Notes: generated by a model not told the origin, from the sequence alone. A DNA stretch of 33,784 bases from Candidatus Adlerbacteria bacterium (GCA_903900775.1 CAIUOD010000017.1:1-33784), one strand, 5' to 3'. Counted from the first letter of the stretch, positions 14,098 through 22,605 are shown. Numbers and translations: made by a program.

Positions 14098-14916
14098 ATG
14101 AGCCAATACTACAAACCCCACCGAAAAACTGACTGGAATTATAATGGGCCGCGTTTCCGCCTCTCTCGCTCAAAGATCGCGCTCTTTATCGAATGCCCGC
14201 GCTGTTTTTATATCGACAATAAGCTGGGTGTCGCGCGGCCGCCGGGCTTCCCCTTCAATCTCAACAGCGCGGTCGACGCGCTCTTCAAAAAAGAGTTCGA
14301 CGTGCATCGCGCGGCTGGCTCCAAACACCCAATCATGGAGCGATACGGGGTAGATGCCGTGCCGTTTCAGCACCCAGACATCGACGAGTGGCGCGAAAAT
14401 TTTAAAGGCATAGCAATCGCACACGCGCCGACTGGTTTGACGGTCTGCGGAGCCGTTGACGATGTCTGGGTCAACCCAAAAGGCGAGCTTATCGTTGTCG
14501 ATTACAAATCGACCAGCAAAGATGCAAAAATAGAGACCCTCGACGAGCCGTGGCATGACGGCTATAAGCGTCAGATGGAAATCTATCAGTGGCTCCTGCG
14601 TCAAAAAGGCTTCACGGTTTCTGACATCGGCTACTTTGTCTATGCCAACGCAAGCAAAGATCGTGCTGGCTTCGACGGCAAGCTCGAATTTGAGGTAACG
14701 CTCATCTCATACACGGGTGCCACCAATTGGGTCGAGCCGACCCTCGCAAGCCTCAAGGCCTGTCTCGATGCCGGCAAACTCCCTGATTCTTCATCCGACT
14801 GCGACTATTGTGTATATCGCGAGGCGGTAGATGAGGTGTTGATCAAACCGGCTGCGGTGAGTAAAAAAGAGAAACAATATGAGGCACCAACCCCAAGTTC
14901 TGACCAGCTTTTCTAA
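14098..14916 (+). CDS. Cas4/RecB-like PD-(D/E)XK nuclease with four-Cys Fe-S motif
   Basis: This 272-aa protein has the layout of AddB/Cas4-type iron-sulfur nucleases. An N-terminal pair Cys33/Cys36 (IECPRCFY) and a C-terminal pair Cys235/Cys238 (DCDYCVY) frame the nuclease core VCGAVDDVWVNPKGELIVVDYKS (Asp121/122, Asp135, Lys137), followed by the QMEIYQWLLRQKG helix (motif QxxxY). These enzymes degrade or resect DNA ends, 5'-3' in Cas4. No CRISPR or cas genes are in the window, and the next two genes are an MGMT-like protein (overlapping by 38 nt) and ung, so a general repair role is more likely. The start codon lies 3 nt after a 14-bp hairpin. Confidence 0.82.
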   Translation: MSQYYKPHRKTDWNYNGPRFRLSRSKIALFIECPRCFYIDNKLGVARPPGFPFNLNSAVDALFKKEFDVHRAAGSKHPIMERYGVDAVPFQHPDIDEWRENFKGIAIAHAPTGLTVCGAVDDVWVNPKGELIVVDYKSTSKDAKIETLDEPWHDGYKRQMEIYQWLLRQKGFTVSDIGYFVYANASKDRAGFDGKLEFEVTLISYTGATNWVEPTLASLKACLDAGKLPDSSSDCDYCVYREAVDEVLIKPAAVSKKEKQYEAPTPSSDQLF

Positions 14917-15154
14917 AAAAGTGTACGCCGTGGTGGCTAAAATCCCCAAAGGCAAGACGCTGACCTATGGTGAGGTCGCGAAGCGCGCAGGCGCTCCAAA
15001 CGCGGCGCGTGCGGTCGGCACCGCACTCTCTAAAAATTTCGATCCCAAAATCCCGTGCCACCGTGTCGTACGCAAAGACGGCGGCATGGGCGGCTACAAT
15101 CGCGGTGGCAGCCGTAAAAAATTGGGACTTTTACAGAAGGAGGGTGCATTATAA
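14879..15154 (+). CDS. MGMT-family alkyltransferase / ATL-like DNA-repair protein
   Basis: A 91-aa protein consisting only of the DNA-binding and active-site domain of O6-alkylguanine-DNA alkyltransferases: VYAVVAKIPKGKTLTYGEVA (winged helix), NAARAVGTAL with the arginine finger, and IPCHRVVRKDG with the acceptor Cys, then GGYNRGG and KLGLLQKEG. The N-terminal domain of Ada/Ogt is missing. Because the PCHRV cysteine is retained it could transfer alkyl groups, unlike ATL proteins in which it is replaced. It overlaps the nuclease gene by 38 nt; a GTG at 14921 is a possible but less likely start because it would cut the first helix. Confidence 0.85.
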   Translation: MRHQPQVLTSFSKKVYAVVAKIPKGKTLTYGEVAKRAGAPNAARAVGTALSKNFDPKIPCHRVVRKDGGMGGYNRGGSRKKLGLLQKEGAL

Positions 15155-15161
15155 GAGCACT

Positions 15162-15836
15162 ATGGACGTCAAAATAGATCCGTCTTGGAGGAAAGTTTTA
15201 GAGGATGAGTTCGATAAAGATTATTTCAAAACGCTGGCCGAATTTGTTCGTGGCGAATATCAACACGCCATCGTCTATCCACAACCAAAGGATGTCTTTC
15301 GCGCATTCGATCAGTGCCCGTTTGATAACGTCCGGGTAGTTATTTTGGGCCAAGATCCGTATCATGGGCCAGGTCAAGCAAATGGACTGTGCTTTGCGGT
15401 GGGGGAAGGTGTGCCGCTCCCGCCTTCTTTGCAAAATATTTTTAAAGAAATTAAAAGCGATATAGGTTCGCAAGGCGAAGCCATAGCGAAGTCGGGCAAT
15501 TTAGAGCGTTGGGCCAAACAGGGTGTGCTCTTGCTTAACGCGACCTTAACGGTACGCGCGCGCGAAGCCGGCTCGCACCAGTCGCGCGGTTGGGAAGAAT
15601 TTACCGACGCGGCCATTCGCGTGCTTTCTGAAAAGCGCGAAAACTTAGTCTTTATTTTATGGGGCAATTATGCCAAAGCCAAAGGTGTACACATCGATCG
15701 TTCGAAGCATTTAGTGATCGAATCGGCTCACCCGTCGCCCTTCTCGGCCTATAACGGTTTCTTTGGCAGTAAACCCTTCAGCAAAACGAACACCTATTTG
15801 TCTGCAAACGGTCTCCAACCGATAGAATGGCTCTGA
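15162..15836 (+). CDS. ung: Uracil-DNA glycosylase
   Basis: Family 1 UDG removes uracil from DNA and starts base-excision repair. The 224-aa product carries the water-activating motif GQDPYHGPGQA (catalytic Asp65), the uracil-stacking GLCFAV, WAKQGVLLLNATLTV, LVFILWGNYAK, and the catalytic HPSPFSA loop. ATG 15162 is chosen over the ORF-track start at 14967, which lies inside the previous gene. AAGGAGGG is found about 20 nt upstream, at the end of the MGMT-like gene. It follows the MGMT-like gene by 7 nt and completes a repair cluster. Confidence 0.96.
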   Translation: MDVKIDPSWRKVLEDEFDKDYFKTLAEFVRGEYQHAIVYPQPKDVFRAFDQCPFDNVRVVILGQDPYHGPGQANGLCFAVGEGVPLPPSLQNIFKEIKSDIGSQGEAIAKSGNLERWAKQGVLLLNATLTVRAREAGSHQSRGWEEFTDAAIRVLSEKRENLVFILWGNYAKAKGVHIDRSKHLVIESAHPSPFSAYNGFFGSKPFSKTNTYLSANGLQPIEWL

Positions 15837-15838
15837 TA

Positions 15839-15847
15839 TGCTATAGT
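15839..15847 (+). promoter_or_regulatory. Extended -10 promoter of the M3 peptidase gene
   Basis: TG-C-TATAGT beginning 3 nt after the ung stop and ending 10 nt before the ATG at 15858. Confidence 0.55.
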
Positions 15848-15857
15848 GCTAAAACCT

Positions 15858-17621
15858 ATGAAAATAAAGACGAAATGGGAGCTTGATAAACTTTTTTATA
15901 AGGGGCTTGGTGACCAGCGCCTTATGCGCGACGCCACATCCGGAGACAAGATGATCTCTGCGTTTGCAAAAAAATTGCAGGCAGATAAGCGCTGGCTCAA
16001 AGATCCGAAAGTCTTGGCTCATGTGCTCGGCGAGTATGAAGCGCTTTCGCTCACGGCTTCGCCCGCGCCCCTGATGTATCCCTATTATCGAAAGGAGCTC
16101 GACGCGCAGGACAAAAAAGCTGAGGCGCTACAAAACACACTCGACGAGCGGTTCACCAAGCGCGGCAACGAGTTGATCTTTTTTGAATTGGAGCTCGCGA
16201 AAATTCCGCTCACGGCGCAGAAAAAATTCTTGGCCGCAAAAGAATTGGGGGAGTTTCACTATTGGCTCACACAGTTATTTGAAACAGCCAAGCACAATCT
16301 TTCCGAAGCTGAAGAAAAAATCCTTTCACTTCTTTCGGATGTCTCCGGTGGGCGCTGGGTCCAGATGACCGAGAATCTCCTGAACACGCGCACGGTTTTA
16401 TGGGAGGGGAGTGCCGTGCCGCTTAACCGCGCGCAGGTTTTGCTCACCACTTTGCCTACTCCCAAGCGCCGCGCGCTCCACCAAACCATCCTTAAAGAGC
16501 TCAAAGAACTTTCAGCTATGGCCGAGAGCGAGCTCAACGCGATAGTGACGCGCAAAAAAATCTTGGATGAGTTGCGCGGTTTCAAAGAGCCCTTCGATGC
16601 GACCATCCTCGGTTACGAGAACGACCGTGCGAGTGTCTTGGCGCTCACGGCCGCGGTGACGAAGCGCTTCGATATCGCGAGGCGCTTTTATAACGTGAAG
16701 ACGAAGATGTTGGGAGAGAAATTTCTCACCTATGCCGACCGCGCCGCGCCCGCAGGTAAACTGGATAAAAAAATATCGTTCGACGAGGCGGCGCAGATTG
16801 TCCACGACACCTTTGCCAAGCTCAAACCTCGCTATGCTGAAATTTTTGACCGCCTGCTCGCGGAAGGTCAGGTGGATATTTATCCCAAAGCGGGTAAAAA
16901 CGGCGGCGCGTATTGCTCGGGCATGGTCGGCCAGCCGACACTCGTCTTGCTGAACCATGTTGAGAATGCGCACTCGCTACTAACGCTCGCACACGAGATG
17001 GGCCACGCTATCCACACCGAGCAAAGCAAAGTACAGCGCCCGATGTATCAGAGTTATTCAACGGTAACTGCCGAGACAGCCAGCACCTTCTTTGAGCGCG
17101 CCGCGTTCGAGGCGCTGGTCGGCAAACTCTCGGCTAAAGAAAAATTGCTCGCTTTGCACGACAAGGTGCAGGACGATATTTCGACCGTCTTTCGCCAGAT
17201 CGCATGCTTCAATTTCGAAGTCGAATTACATCGCGAAATCCGCAAAACGGGGCTTTTACCGAAGGAAGGAATTGCCGCGCTGATGAACAAACACATGGGT
17301 GCCTATCTCGGCCCCGCCGTGAAGCTCACGCCGGAGGACGGATACTTTTTCGTCGCGTGGAGCCATGTGAGGCGGTTCTTCTATGTGTATTCCTACGCCT
17401 ACGGCCAGCTCACCTCGCGCGCGCTGTGGGAGCGAGTCAAAAAAGATCCGAAATTCATCGACGTGATAGATAAAAACTTTCTGCAGGCGGGCGGCACCGC
17501 GAGTGTTGAGACGATATTCAAAAACTGCGGCCTCGATCTCAAAAAGCCGGCAGTCTTTCTCGAAGGACTCAAAAGCATCGAACGCGATGTTGTCGAATTA
17601 GAAAAAGCAGTGGGGAAATAA
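15858..17621 (+). CDS. M3-family oligoendopeptidase (PepF-like)
   Basis: A zinc metallopeptidase that degrades short peptides in the cytoplasm. The 587-aa protein has the M3 signature AHEMGHAIHTEQ with the HExxH zinc site at His379-His383, and the third ligand region TVTAETASTFFERAAFEAL. Upstream are GGAYCSG and LVLLNHVENAH, downstream YFFVAWSHVRRFFYVYSYAYGQLTSRALW, all characteristic of PepF-type enzymes. ATG 15858 is chosen because a TATAGT box lies 10 nt upstream; GTG 15846 would overlap that box. Length is normal for the family. Confidence 0.9.
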   Translation: MKIKTKWELDKLFYKGLGDQRLMRDATSGDKMISAFAKKLQADKRWLKDPKVLAHVLGEYEALSLTASPAPLMYPYYRKELDAQDKKAEALQNTLDERFTKRGNELIFFELELAKIPLTAQKKFLAAKELGEFHYWLTQLFETAKHNLSEAEEKILSLLSDVSGGRWVQMTENLLNTRTVLWEGSAVPLNRAQVLLTTLPTPKRRALHQTILKELKELSAMAESELNAIVTRKKILDELRGFKEPFDATILGYENDRASVLALTAAVTKRFDIARRFYNVKTKMLGEKFLTYADRAAPAGKLDKKISFDEAAQIVHDTFAKLKPRYAEIFDRLLAEGQVDIYPKAGKNGGAYCSGMVGQPTLVLLNHVENAHSLLTLAHEMGHAIHTEQSKVQRPMYQSYSTVTAETASTFFERAAFEALVGKLSAKEKLLALHDKVQDDISTVFRQIACFNFEVELHREIRKTGLLPKEGIAALMNKHMGAYLGPAVKLTPEDGYFFVAWSHVRRFFYVYSYAYGQLTSRALWERVKKDPKFIDVIDKNFLQAGGTASVETIFKNCGLDLKKPAVFLEGLKSIERDVVELEKAVGK

Positions 17622-17665
17622 ATCGGCTCTTTTCTTTTGGCACAAATAACGATACTCTTTCTCAC

Positions 17666-19570
17666 ATGACGCTCAACGAAATCCGTTCGCGCTATCTGGC
17701 ATTTTTTGAGGCACGCGGGCACGTGGTCATCCCGAGCTCTCCCTTGGTGCCGCAAAACGACCCGACGACGCTCTTCACCGGCTCGGGCATGCAGCCCTTG
17801 GTGCCGTATCTCTTGGGTAAAAATCATCCCGAAGGCACGCGCCTGGTCGACTCGCAAAAATGCTTCCGCTCCGGCGATATCGAGGAGGTCGGGGACAATC
17901 GCCACACGACTTTTTTTGAGATGTTCGGCAATTGGTCGCTCGGTGATTATTTTAAACAGGAGCAACTGCCGTGGTTTTTTGAATTCTTGACCGAAGAATT
18001 AGAGATTGACCCAAAGCGCCTTTACGTGACAGTCTTCGCTGGCGAACCGAAGTATGACATACCAAAAGATGACGAATCGGTCGCGATTTGGCAAACATTG
18101 TTTAGCAAACACGACATCGAAGCAGTTGCTGCCGAGATTGGTTCAGAAGCAAATGGATACCAGCGAGGCATGAAGCCCGGCGAGCGGATATTTTATTACG
18201 ATGCCAAGAAGAATTGGTGGAGCCGGTCGGGCACGCCCGAGCACATGCCAGCAGGAGAGCCGGGCGGGCCAGATTCAGAAGTATTTTTTGAATTCCCGGA
18301 GATTAAACATGACCCTAGGTGGGGCGAACATTGTCACCCCAACTGCGACTGCGGACATTTTGTCGAAATCGGCAATTCGGTCTTTATGCAGTATTTGAAA
18401 AAAGAAGACGGCACCTTTGGTCTCTTACCGAAACAGAATGTGGATTTTGGCGGGAGCCTCGAGCGCATAAACATGGCCGTGAGCGACAGTTCAGACGTGT
18501 TCACCATCAACCATGAGCCGATACTGCAGCTCATCGAACAGCTTTCGCATAAAACATATACCTCCAACAACTCGGCAGAGACGCGTGCATTCCGCATTAT
18601 TGCCGACCACATGAAAGGTGCCACCTTCCTCATCGCGAGCGGCGTGATGCCCTCGAATTCTGATAGAGGATACTTTGTGCGACGGCTGATACGCCGGAGC
18701 ATTATGCAGGCGGACAAACTGGGTATCTCTGAAAACTCTTTTTCTAAAGTTGTCGAGCCAATCGCGAAGATGTATGCAGAGCAATATCCTGATGTTCTCG
18801 CGCAGGCGGATTCAATAGCGCAGACGATCGAACAAGAGGAGACTCGCTTCAGACAAACCCTTTCCAGAGGCATCAAAGAGCTGGCTCGTTTCGCTGGCCA
18901 AGATAAGCTCTCTGCGCAGGACGCTTTTCAACTCTTCACGACCTACGGCTTCCCGTTGGAATTGATTATCGAAGAGGCCGGCGAGAAGGGCATTAAGCAG
19001 ATTGATATCGAAGGATTTAAGGAGTTACTGAAAGGCCACCAGGAACTTTCTCGCGCAGGAAGTGAGCAAAAATTCAAAGGCGGTTTGGCTGATGCGTCAC
19101 AGGAGACGACGCGTCTGCATACCGCACACCATCTTTTGCTCAAAGCGCTCCAGATGGTTTTGGGGCCAAGCGTCAAGCAACGCGGCAGTAACATCACGGG
19201 GGAGCGCCTGCGGATCGATTTCTCTTTTGGGCAGAAGATGACACCTGAGCAACTGGCCGAAGTGGAGCGTATCGTGAACGAAATAATCGAAGAGGATTTG
19301 CCGGTCATCCACAGCGAGATGGATAAAGAAGAGGCCGAGAAGCTCGGCGCCGAGCATGAGTTTGGCGCCAAGTATCCCGAACGCGTTTCTATCTACTCGG
19401 TTGGCCCTAAGGGCGCGACCCCCGAAAATCCGCAAATAGAAAAAGCCTTTTCGCTGGAATTCTGCGGCGGCCCGCATGTCGAGCACACCGGCGAACTTGG
19501 CCATTTTAAAATCGCAAAAGAAGAAGCAACCTCCGCCGGCATCCGCCGCATCCGGGCAGTGCTTGAGTAG
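17666..19570 (+). CDS. alaS: Alanyl-tRNA synthetase, reduced form lacking C-Ala and the beta-barrel
   Basis: AlaRS charges tRNA-Ala and clears Ser/Gly mischarging. The catalytic part is intact: RSRYLAFFEARGHVVIPSS, LFTGSGMQPLVPYL, RHTTFFEMFGNWSLGDYFK, FVEIGNSVFMQY, GGSLERINM, and tRNA-recognition helices with GYFVRRLIRRS. The editing domain keeps its zinc site: HTAHH (His485/His489) and CGGPH (Cys600/His604). At 634 aa the protein is about 240 aa shorter than E. coli AlaRS. The sequence jumps from EQKFKGGLADASQ directly into the editing domain, so the beta-barrel linker (with the FYAESGGQVGD motif) is absent, and it stops after AGIRRIRAVLE, so the C-Ala dimerisation/tRNA-elbow domain is absent. 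Weak GATACT box 9 nt upstream. Confidence 0.96.
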   Translation: MTLNEIRSRYLAFFEARGHVVIPSSPLVPQNDPTTLFTGSGMQPLVPYLLGKNHPEGTRLVDSQKCFRSGDIEEVGDNRHTTFFEMFGNWSLGDYFKQEQLPWFFEFLTEELEIDPKRLYVTVFAGEPKYDIPKDDESVAIWQTLFSKHDIEAVAAEIGSEANGYQRGMKPGERIFYYDAKKNWWSRSGTPEHMPAGEPGGPDSEVFFEFPEIKHDPRWGEHCHPNCDCGHFVEIGNSVFMQYLKKEDGTFGLLPKQNVDFGGSLERINMAVSDSSDVFTINHEPILQLIEQLSHKTYTSNNSAETRAFRIIADHMKGATFLIASGVMPSNSDRGYFVRRLIRRSIMQADKLGISENSFSKVVEPIAKMYAEQYPDVLAQADSIAQTIEQEETRFRQTLSRGIKELARFAGQDKLSAQDAFQLFTTYGFPLELIIEEAGEKGIKQIDIEGFKELLKGHQELSRAGSEQKFKGGLADASQETTRLHTAHHLLLKALQMVLGPSVKQRGSNITGERLRIDFSFGQKMTPEQLAEVERIVNEIIEEDLPVIHSEMDKEEAEKLGAEHEFGAKYPERVSIYSVGPKGATPENPQIEKAFSLEFCGGPHVEHTGELGHFKIAKEEATSAGIRRIRAVLE

Positions 19571-19574
19571 GGTA

Positions 19575-19580
19575 TATACT
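19575..19580 (+). promoter_or_regulatory. -10 box, leaderless gene
   Basis: TATACT ending 6 nt before the ATG at 19587. It begins 4 nt after the alaS stop. Confidence 0.58.
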
Positions 19581-19586
19581 GTTCTC

Positions 19587-20564
19587 ATGTCTGCGCTCTT
19601 CACTAAGAGCAAAAAAGGCGCCGAGGAAACGGTGCTCGTTGTTGATATTGAAAGCGGTAGTGTCGCCGCGGCATTGGTGGCGCTCTCGCCCGGCGAGCCG
19701 CCAAAACTTTTTGCCGAACATCGCGTGATGCTCCCCATGGCTAAATCTATCGATGCGGCAGTGCTCGCCAAACAGATTGAAAAAGCCGCGCGCGCGGCGA
19801 TCTCGGTGCCCTCTCTTTTTGCCGCGCGCCTGCGCAATGCACCCGGCGCCAAGCTCAAAACTAAAAATATGGGAGCAGTTACGCGCGCTTCAATCTTTTT
19901 TGCGCCGCCGTGGGTGGCGCTTGAGGCGCGGCATGGCGTGCTTGCCTGGTCGCGCGAGGACAGTCTAGCTTCGTCATTGCGTCAAGAAATTGACGCCGCT
20001 TTTGGTTCAATCCCCATTTCTGAATATGCTTTTGGCGAAGCGGCGGCTGGCACGCTCGCTTCACTCTTCGAACAGCCAGACGAAGTCCTGTTGTGCACCA
20101 TAACCGGCGAAATGGCCGAGCTCTTACGACTTTATAAAGGCGCGCCCCAAGGCCACGCGACTATCCCTGGCGGCTCGCGCTTGCTTTTGCGCACCCTTGG
20201 CACCCATGCGGGGTTGAGCACTCATGAAGCGCACTCCGCGCTCGCACTGTCTTTGCAAAGAGAACCTAGCTACCTGCGCGAGCCGCTCGCGGCATCAGCA
20301 CTCCACTTTTGCAGACAATTCGGCTCGGCCGCCGGTGCGATGGGCGCCGCAGGGCCGGTGCACGAGATTCTCATTCTTGCGCCCGAGCCCACGGGGGAGT
20401 GGTTTGCTCAAGCATTATCGCGCGCGCCGCTCTCTTCGCCCTTCGATAGCGAGAGCCGCGTTCGGGCCCTCCACACCCACCATCTTGCCCCGCATATCGC
20501 CTCGCACACGAGCAAACCCGACCTCACGCTCATGGTCGAAGGCATCTTTATGAGCGCGCTTTAA
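19587..20564 (+). CDS. Actin-fold-like (PilM/FtsA-type?) conserved CPR protein
   Basis: The start is ATG 19587, placed by the TATACT box 6 nt upstream; the track start at 19476 lies inside alaS. The 325-aa product begins ETVLVVDIESGSVAAALVAL, a strand-turn-strand that looks like phosphate-1 of actin/PilM-type ATPases. Later segments (ASIFFAPPWVALEARH, EVLLCTITGEMAELL, VHEILILAPEPTGEWF) are compatible with the second half of such a fold. No signal peptide or membrane segment. It sits immediately upstream of a membrane-anchored baseplate-J-like protein. The fold assignment is tentative; without it this is a conserved hypothetical. Confidence 0.5.
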   Translation: MSALFTKSKKGAEETVLVVDIESGSVAAALVALSPGEPPKLFAEHRVMLPMAKSIDAAVLAKQIEKAARAAISVPSLFAARLRNAPGAKLKTKNMGAVTRASIFFAPPWVALEARHGVLAWSREDSLASSLRQEIDAAFGSIPISEYAFGEAAAGTLASLFEQPDEVLLCTITGEMAELLRLYKGAPQGHATIPGGSRLLLRTLGTHAGLSTHEAHSALALSLQREPSYLREPLAASALHFCRQFGSAAGAMGAAGPVHEILILAPEPTGEWFAQALSRAPLSSPFDSESRVRALHTHHLAPHIASHTSKPDLTLMVEGIFMSAL

Positions 20565-20571
20565 GCGGGTG

Positions 20572-20577
20572 TATACT
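20572..20577 (+). promoter_or_regulatory. -10 box, leaderless gene
   Basis: TATACT, 7 nt before the ATG at 20585. Confidence 0.58.
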
Positions 20578-20584
20578 AGGTTTT

Positions 20585-21817
20585 ATGCAAGACATGACCC
20601 CACCCCACAGCTCTATTCGCGATATTCCCGTCTCTCCTAATCACCGCCACGTGCCCCCGCCCGATGAGCGCCCGCGATCGCGCTCCCCACGCCGTGGATG
20701 GTGGAAATGGGTCGCCGCCGTTGTCGTTGTGTGTGCGGTCGCCGGGCTTTTGCTCTCGACTATATTCCAAGGCGCAACCGTAACGCTCTATCCTAAGACG
20801 CAGAACGTCACCGGCCCGATTTCTTTGTCACTTTCTCCCAACTCGGGCGCGGGAGATGGATATCAAGTAGTGACCGTCCGTGCTTCGGCAACGACGACTG
20901 CTCCCGCTTCGGGGAGCAAGCAGGTCTCCGACGAAGCGACCGGCATCATCACCATTTATAACGGCTACAATACTTCTAATCAGGTGCTGGTGGCTAACAC
21001 GCGCTTCGCGGCCCCCGATGGGAAAATTTATCGCATTCACAGCCAGGTGACGGTGCCAGGGGCTACCGCACAGGCGGGCGGCACGCTCACGCCGGGCTCG
21101 GTGACCGCTTCGGTCTATGCCGACAAGCCAGGCGCCGACTATAACCGTGCCGATCCGACCACCTTTACCATACCGGGCTTCAAAGGGACGCCACGCTATG
21201 CCACATTTTCGGCTAAATCGCAGGGTGCGATAAACGGCGGCTTGGTGGGAACGGCGCCTGCTGTCTCGGCCACCGATTTGAGCGCCGCACAAGCGACTTT
21301 GAAGAGCCAGCTCGATGCCTCGCTGGCATCCCAAATGGCCGCGAATGTGCCGACAGGGTTTTTGGCGATTAGCGGGTCACTCGCGGCCACGTACGACAAT
21401 GTCTCGCAAACCGGCAGTGGTGCCACCGCACAGCTTGCCGAGAGTGCCTCGGCGACCGAAGCACTCGTCCGCGTGAGCGACTTAGCCGCCGCGGTGGCAG
21501 CACAATCAGTGCAGGGCTACAACAACGAAGCCATCGCTTTTGCCGACCCAACAAAAGTGACAGTCAGCTCTTCGGGCTCCGGCGCCTTGGGGCCTTTGCC
21601 GGTTACGATTGGCGGTTCGCTTAATCTGGTGTGGCAATTCGATTCTGGGGCTATAAAGCAGGCTTTGGCGGGTAAAAGCCGGTCGTCCTTCGAGCAAATC
21701 ATCGCCGGCTTCGAGCCTGCCGTGAGCTCGGCAAAAGCGACCATTCGACCGCTTTGGAAGGCGACCTTCCCCGAAAATCCTGACCAAATCACCATCACCA
21801 TATCTTCAGGCGAGTAA
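20585..21817 (+). CDS. Membrane-anchored baseplate J/gp47-like protein
   Basis: The 410-aa protein has a Pro/Arg-rich cytoplasmic N-terminus (~1-40), one transmembrane helix (WVAAVVVVCAVAGLLLSTIF, ~42-62), and a large beta-rich exterior domain. The stretch GIITIYNGYNTSNQVLVANTRF followed by DGKIYRIHSQVTVPGAT and KPGADYN is the pattern of baseplate-J-like proteins widespread in CPR genomes; it echoes the contact region of phage baseplate J proteins. No other tail or baseplate genes are nearby. It probably forms an envelope or surface assembly with the upstream actin-fold-like protein. The phage link is by sequence pattern only. Confidence 0.68.
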   Translation: MQDMTPPHSSIRDIPVSPNHRHVPPPDERPRSRSPRRGWWKWVAAVVVVCAVAGLLLSTIFQGATVTLYPKTQNVTGPISLSLSPNSGAGDGYQVVTVRASATTTAPASGSKQVSDEATGIITIYNGYNTSNQVLVANTRFAAPDGKIYRIHSQVTVPGATAQAGGTLTPGSVTASVYADKPGADYNRADPTTFTIPGFKGTPRYATFSAKSQGAINGGLVGTAPAVSATDLSAAQATLKSQLDASLASQMAANVPTGFLAISGSLAATYDNVSQTGSGATAQLAESASATEALVRVSDLAAAVAAQSVQGYNNEAIAFADPTKVTVSSSGSGALGPLPVTIGGSLNLVWQFDSGAIKQALAGKSRSSFEQIIAGFEPAVSSAKATIRPLWKATFPENPDQITITISSGE

Positions 21818-21833
21818 TATGCAGGCCCTATTG

Positions 21834-21862
21834 TTGACGGATAATCGCATTTTTGCTAAGAT
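21834..21862 (+). promoter_or_regulatory. Promoter of the infA-rpoA ribosomal operon
   Basis: TTGACG (21834-21839), 17-nt spacer ending in TGC, TAAGAT (21857-21862). The ATG of infA is 18 nt downstream with no SD. Confidence 0.68.
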
Positions 21863-21880
21863 TGCATTCGTCCCCGTTTG

Positions 21881-22090
21881 ATGAAAGACACGACACCAGA
21901 AGTCCAGGGTACCGTCGAAGAGGCGATCCCGAATACGTTGTTCCGCGTCTCTCTCCCCGAGGGAGAAGTGGTATTGGCATATCTAGCGGGCAAGATGCGG
22001 CTCCACCACATCAAAGTGCTCGTTGGGGACAAAGTACTCGTGCGGCTCGACCCGTACGGCGGTAAGGCTCGAATCACTCGGCGACTCTAA
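21881..22090 (+). CDS. infA: Translation initiation factor IF-1
   Basis: The 69-aa product is a single S1/OB-fold domain: [21 protein letters not shown], then [21 protein letters not shown], ending [15 protein letters not shown]-1 occupies the A site of the 30S subunit during initiation. ATG 21881 is used; the track's TTG at 21878 adds one residue and is unnecessary. It is the first gene of the ribosomal cluster, with rpmJ 2 nt downstream, a conserved order. Confidence 0.96.
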   Translation: MKDTTPEVQGTVEEAIPNTLFRVSLPEGEVVLAYLAGKMRLHHIKVLVGDKVLVRLDPYGGKARITRRL

Positions 22091-22092
22091 TA

Positions 22093-22206
22093 ATGAAAGT
22101 ACAGGCTTCAGTCAAACCACGTTGCATCAAATGCAAGATCTTGCGCCGCAAAGGCCGGGTGTATGTGGTGTGCGAGAACCCTCGCCACAAACAGCGCCAA
22201 GGCTAA
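22093..22206 (+). CDS. rpmJ: Ribosomal protein L36 (too short for the ORF track)
   Basis: The 37-aa reading frame [20 protein letters not shown]... keeps the zinc-ribbon ligands CIKC, the later Cys in VVCENPRHK, and His. It lies in its classical place between infA (2 nt gap) and rpsM (9 nt gap). The protein is a component of the 50S subunit. Confidence 0.95.
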   Translation: MKVQASVKPRCIKCKILRRKGRVYVVCENPRHKQRQG

Positions 22207-22215
22207 CCCAACCAT

Positions 22216-22593
22216 ATGAGAATTTCAGGTATTACTATTCCCAATAAACGACTTTCATACGCGCTCACCGCGCTCTATGGCATAGGTATGCCGCGCGCGC
22301 AGAGCATCTGCAAGAAGGCGGGTGTCGATGCGACCAAGCGCGCCGACACGCTCACCGCCGATGAAGAGAGCGCCATCCGCACCGCACTCGAGGGCCTCAA
22401 AATCGAGGGTGATCTCAAACGCGAAGTATCAGGAAACATTAAGCGCCTCAAAGACATTGGTTCGTATCGCGGCACTCGCCACAGCAAACGCCTCCCGTCT
22501 CGCGGACAGCGGACCAAGACCAATTCTCGCACCGTCAGGGGCAACGTGCGCAAGACGATGGGCTCCGGTCGGCGTAAAGTTGAGAAAACCTAG
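22216..22593 (+). CDS. rpsM: Ribosomal protein S13
   Basis: The 125-aa protein has the S13 N-terminus MRISGITIPNKRLSYALTAL, YGIGMPRA, and the helix-hairpin-helix IKRLKDIGSYRGTRHSKRLP leading to the basic tail RGQRTKTNSRTVRG. It contacts the head of the 30S subunit and the P-site tRNA. The tail is slightly longer than usual (ends GSGRRKVEKT). Confidence 0.97.
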   Translation: MRISGITIPNKRLSYALTALYGIGMPRAQSICKKAGVDATKRADTLTADEESAIRTALEGLKIEGDLKREVSGNIKRLKDIGSYRGTRHSKRLPSRGQRTKTNSRTVRGNVRKTMGSGRRKVEKT

Positions 22594-22605
22594 TCCCTGT
22601 GCTAT

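Noticed and set aside
14098-14916. Cas4 of a CRISPR-Cas system
   Set aside because: No repeat-spacer array and no other cas gene anywhere in the window; neighbours are repair genes.
20585-21817. Prophage remnant because of the baseplate-J-like gene
   Set aside because: No other phage structural, integrase or lysis genes are nearby, and the protein has a membrane anchor typical of the CPR chromosomal family.
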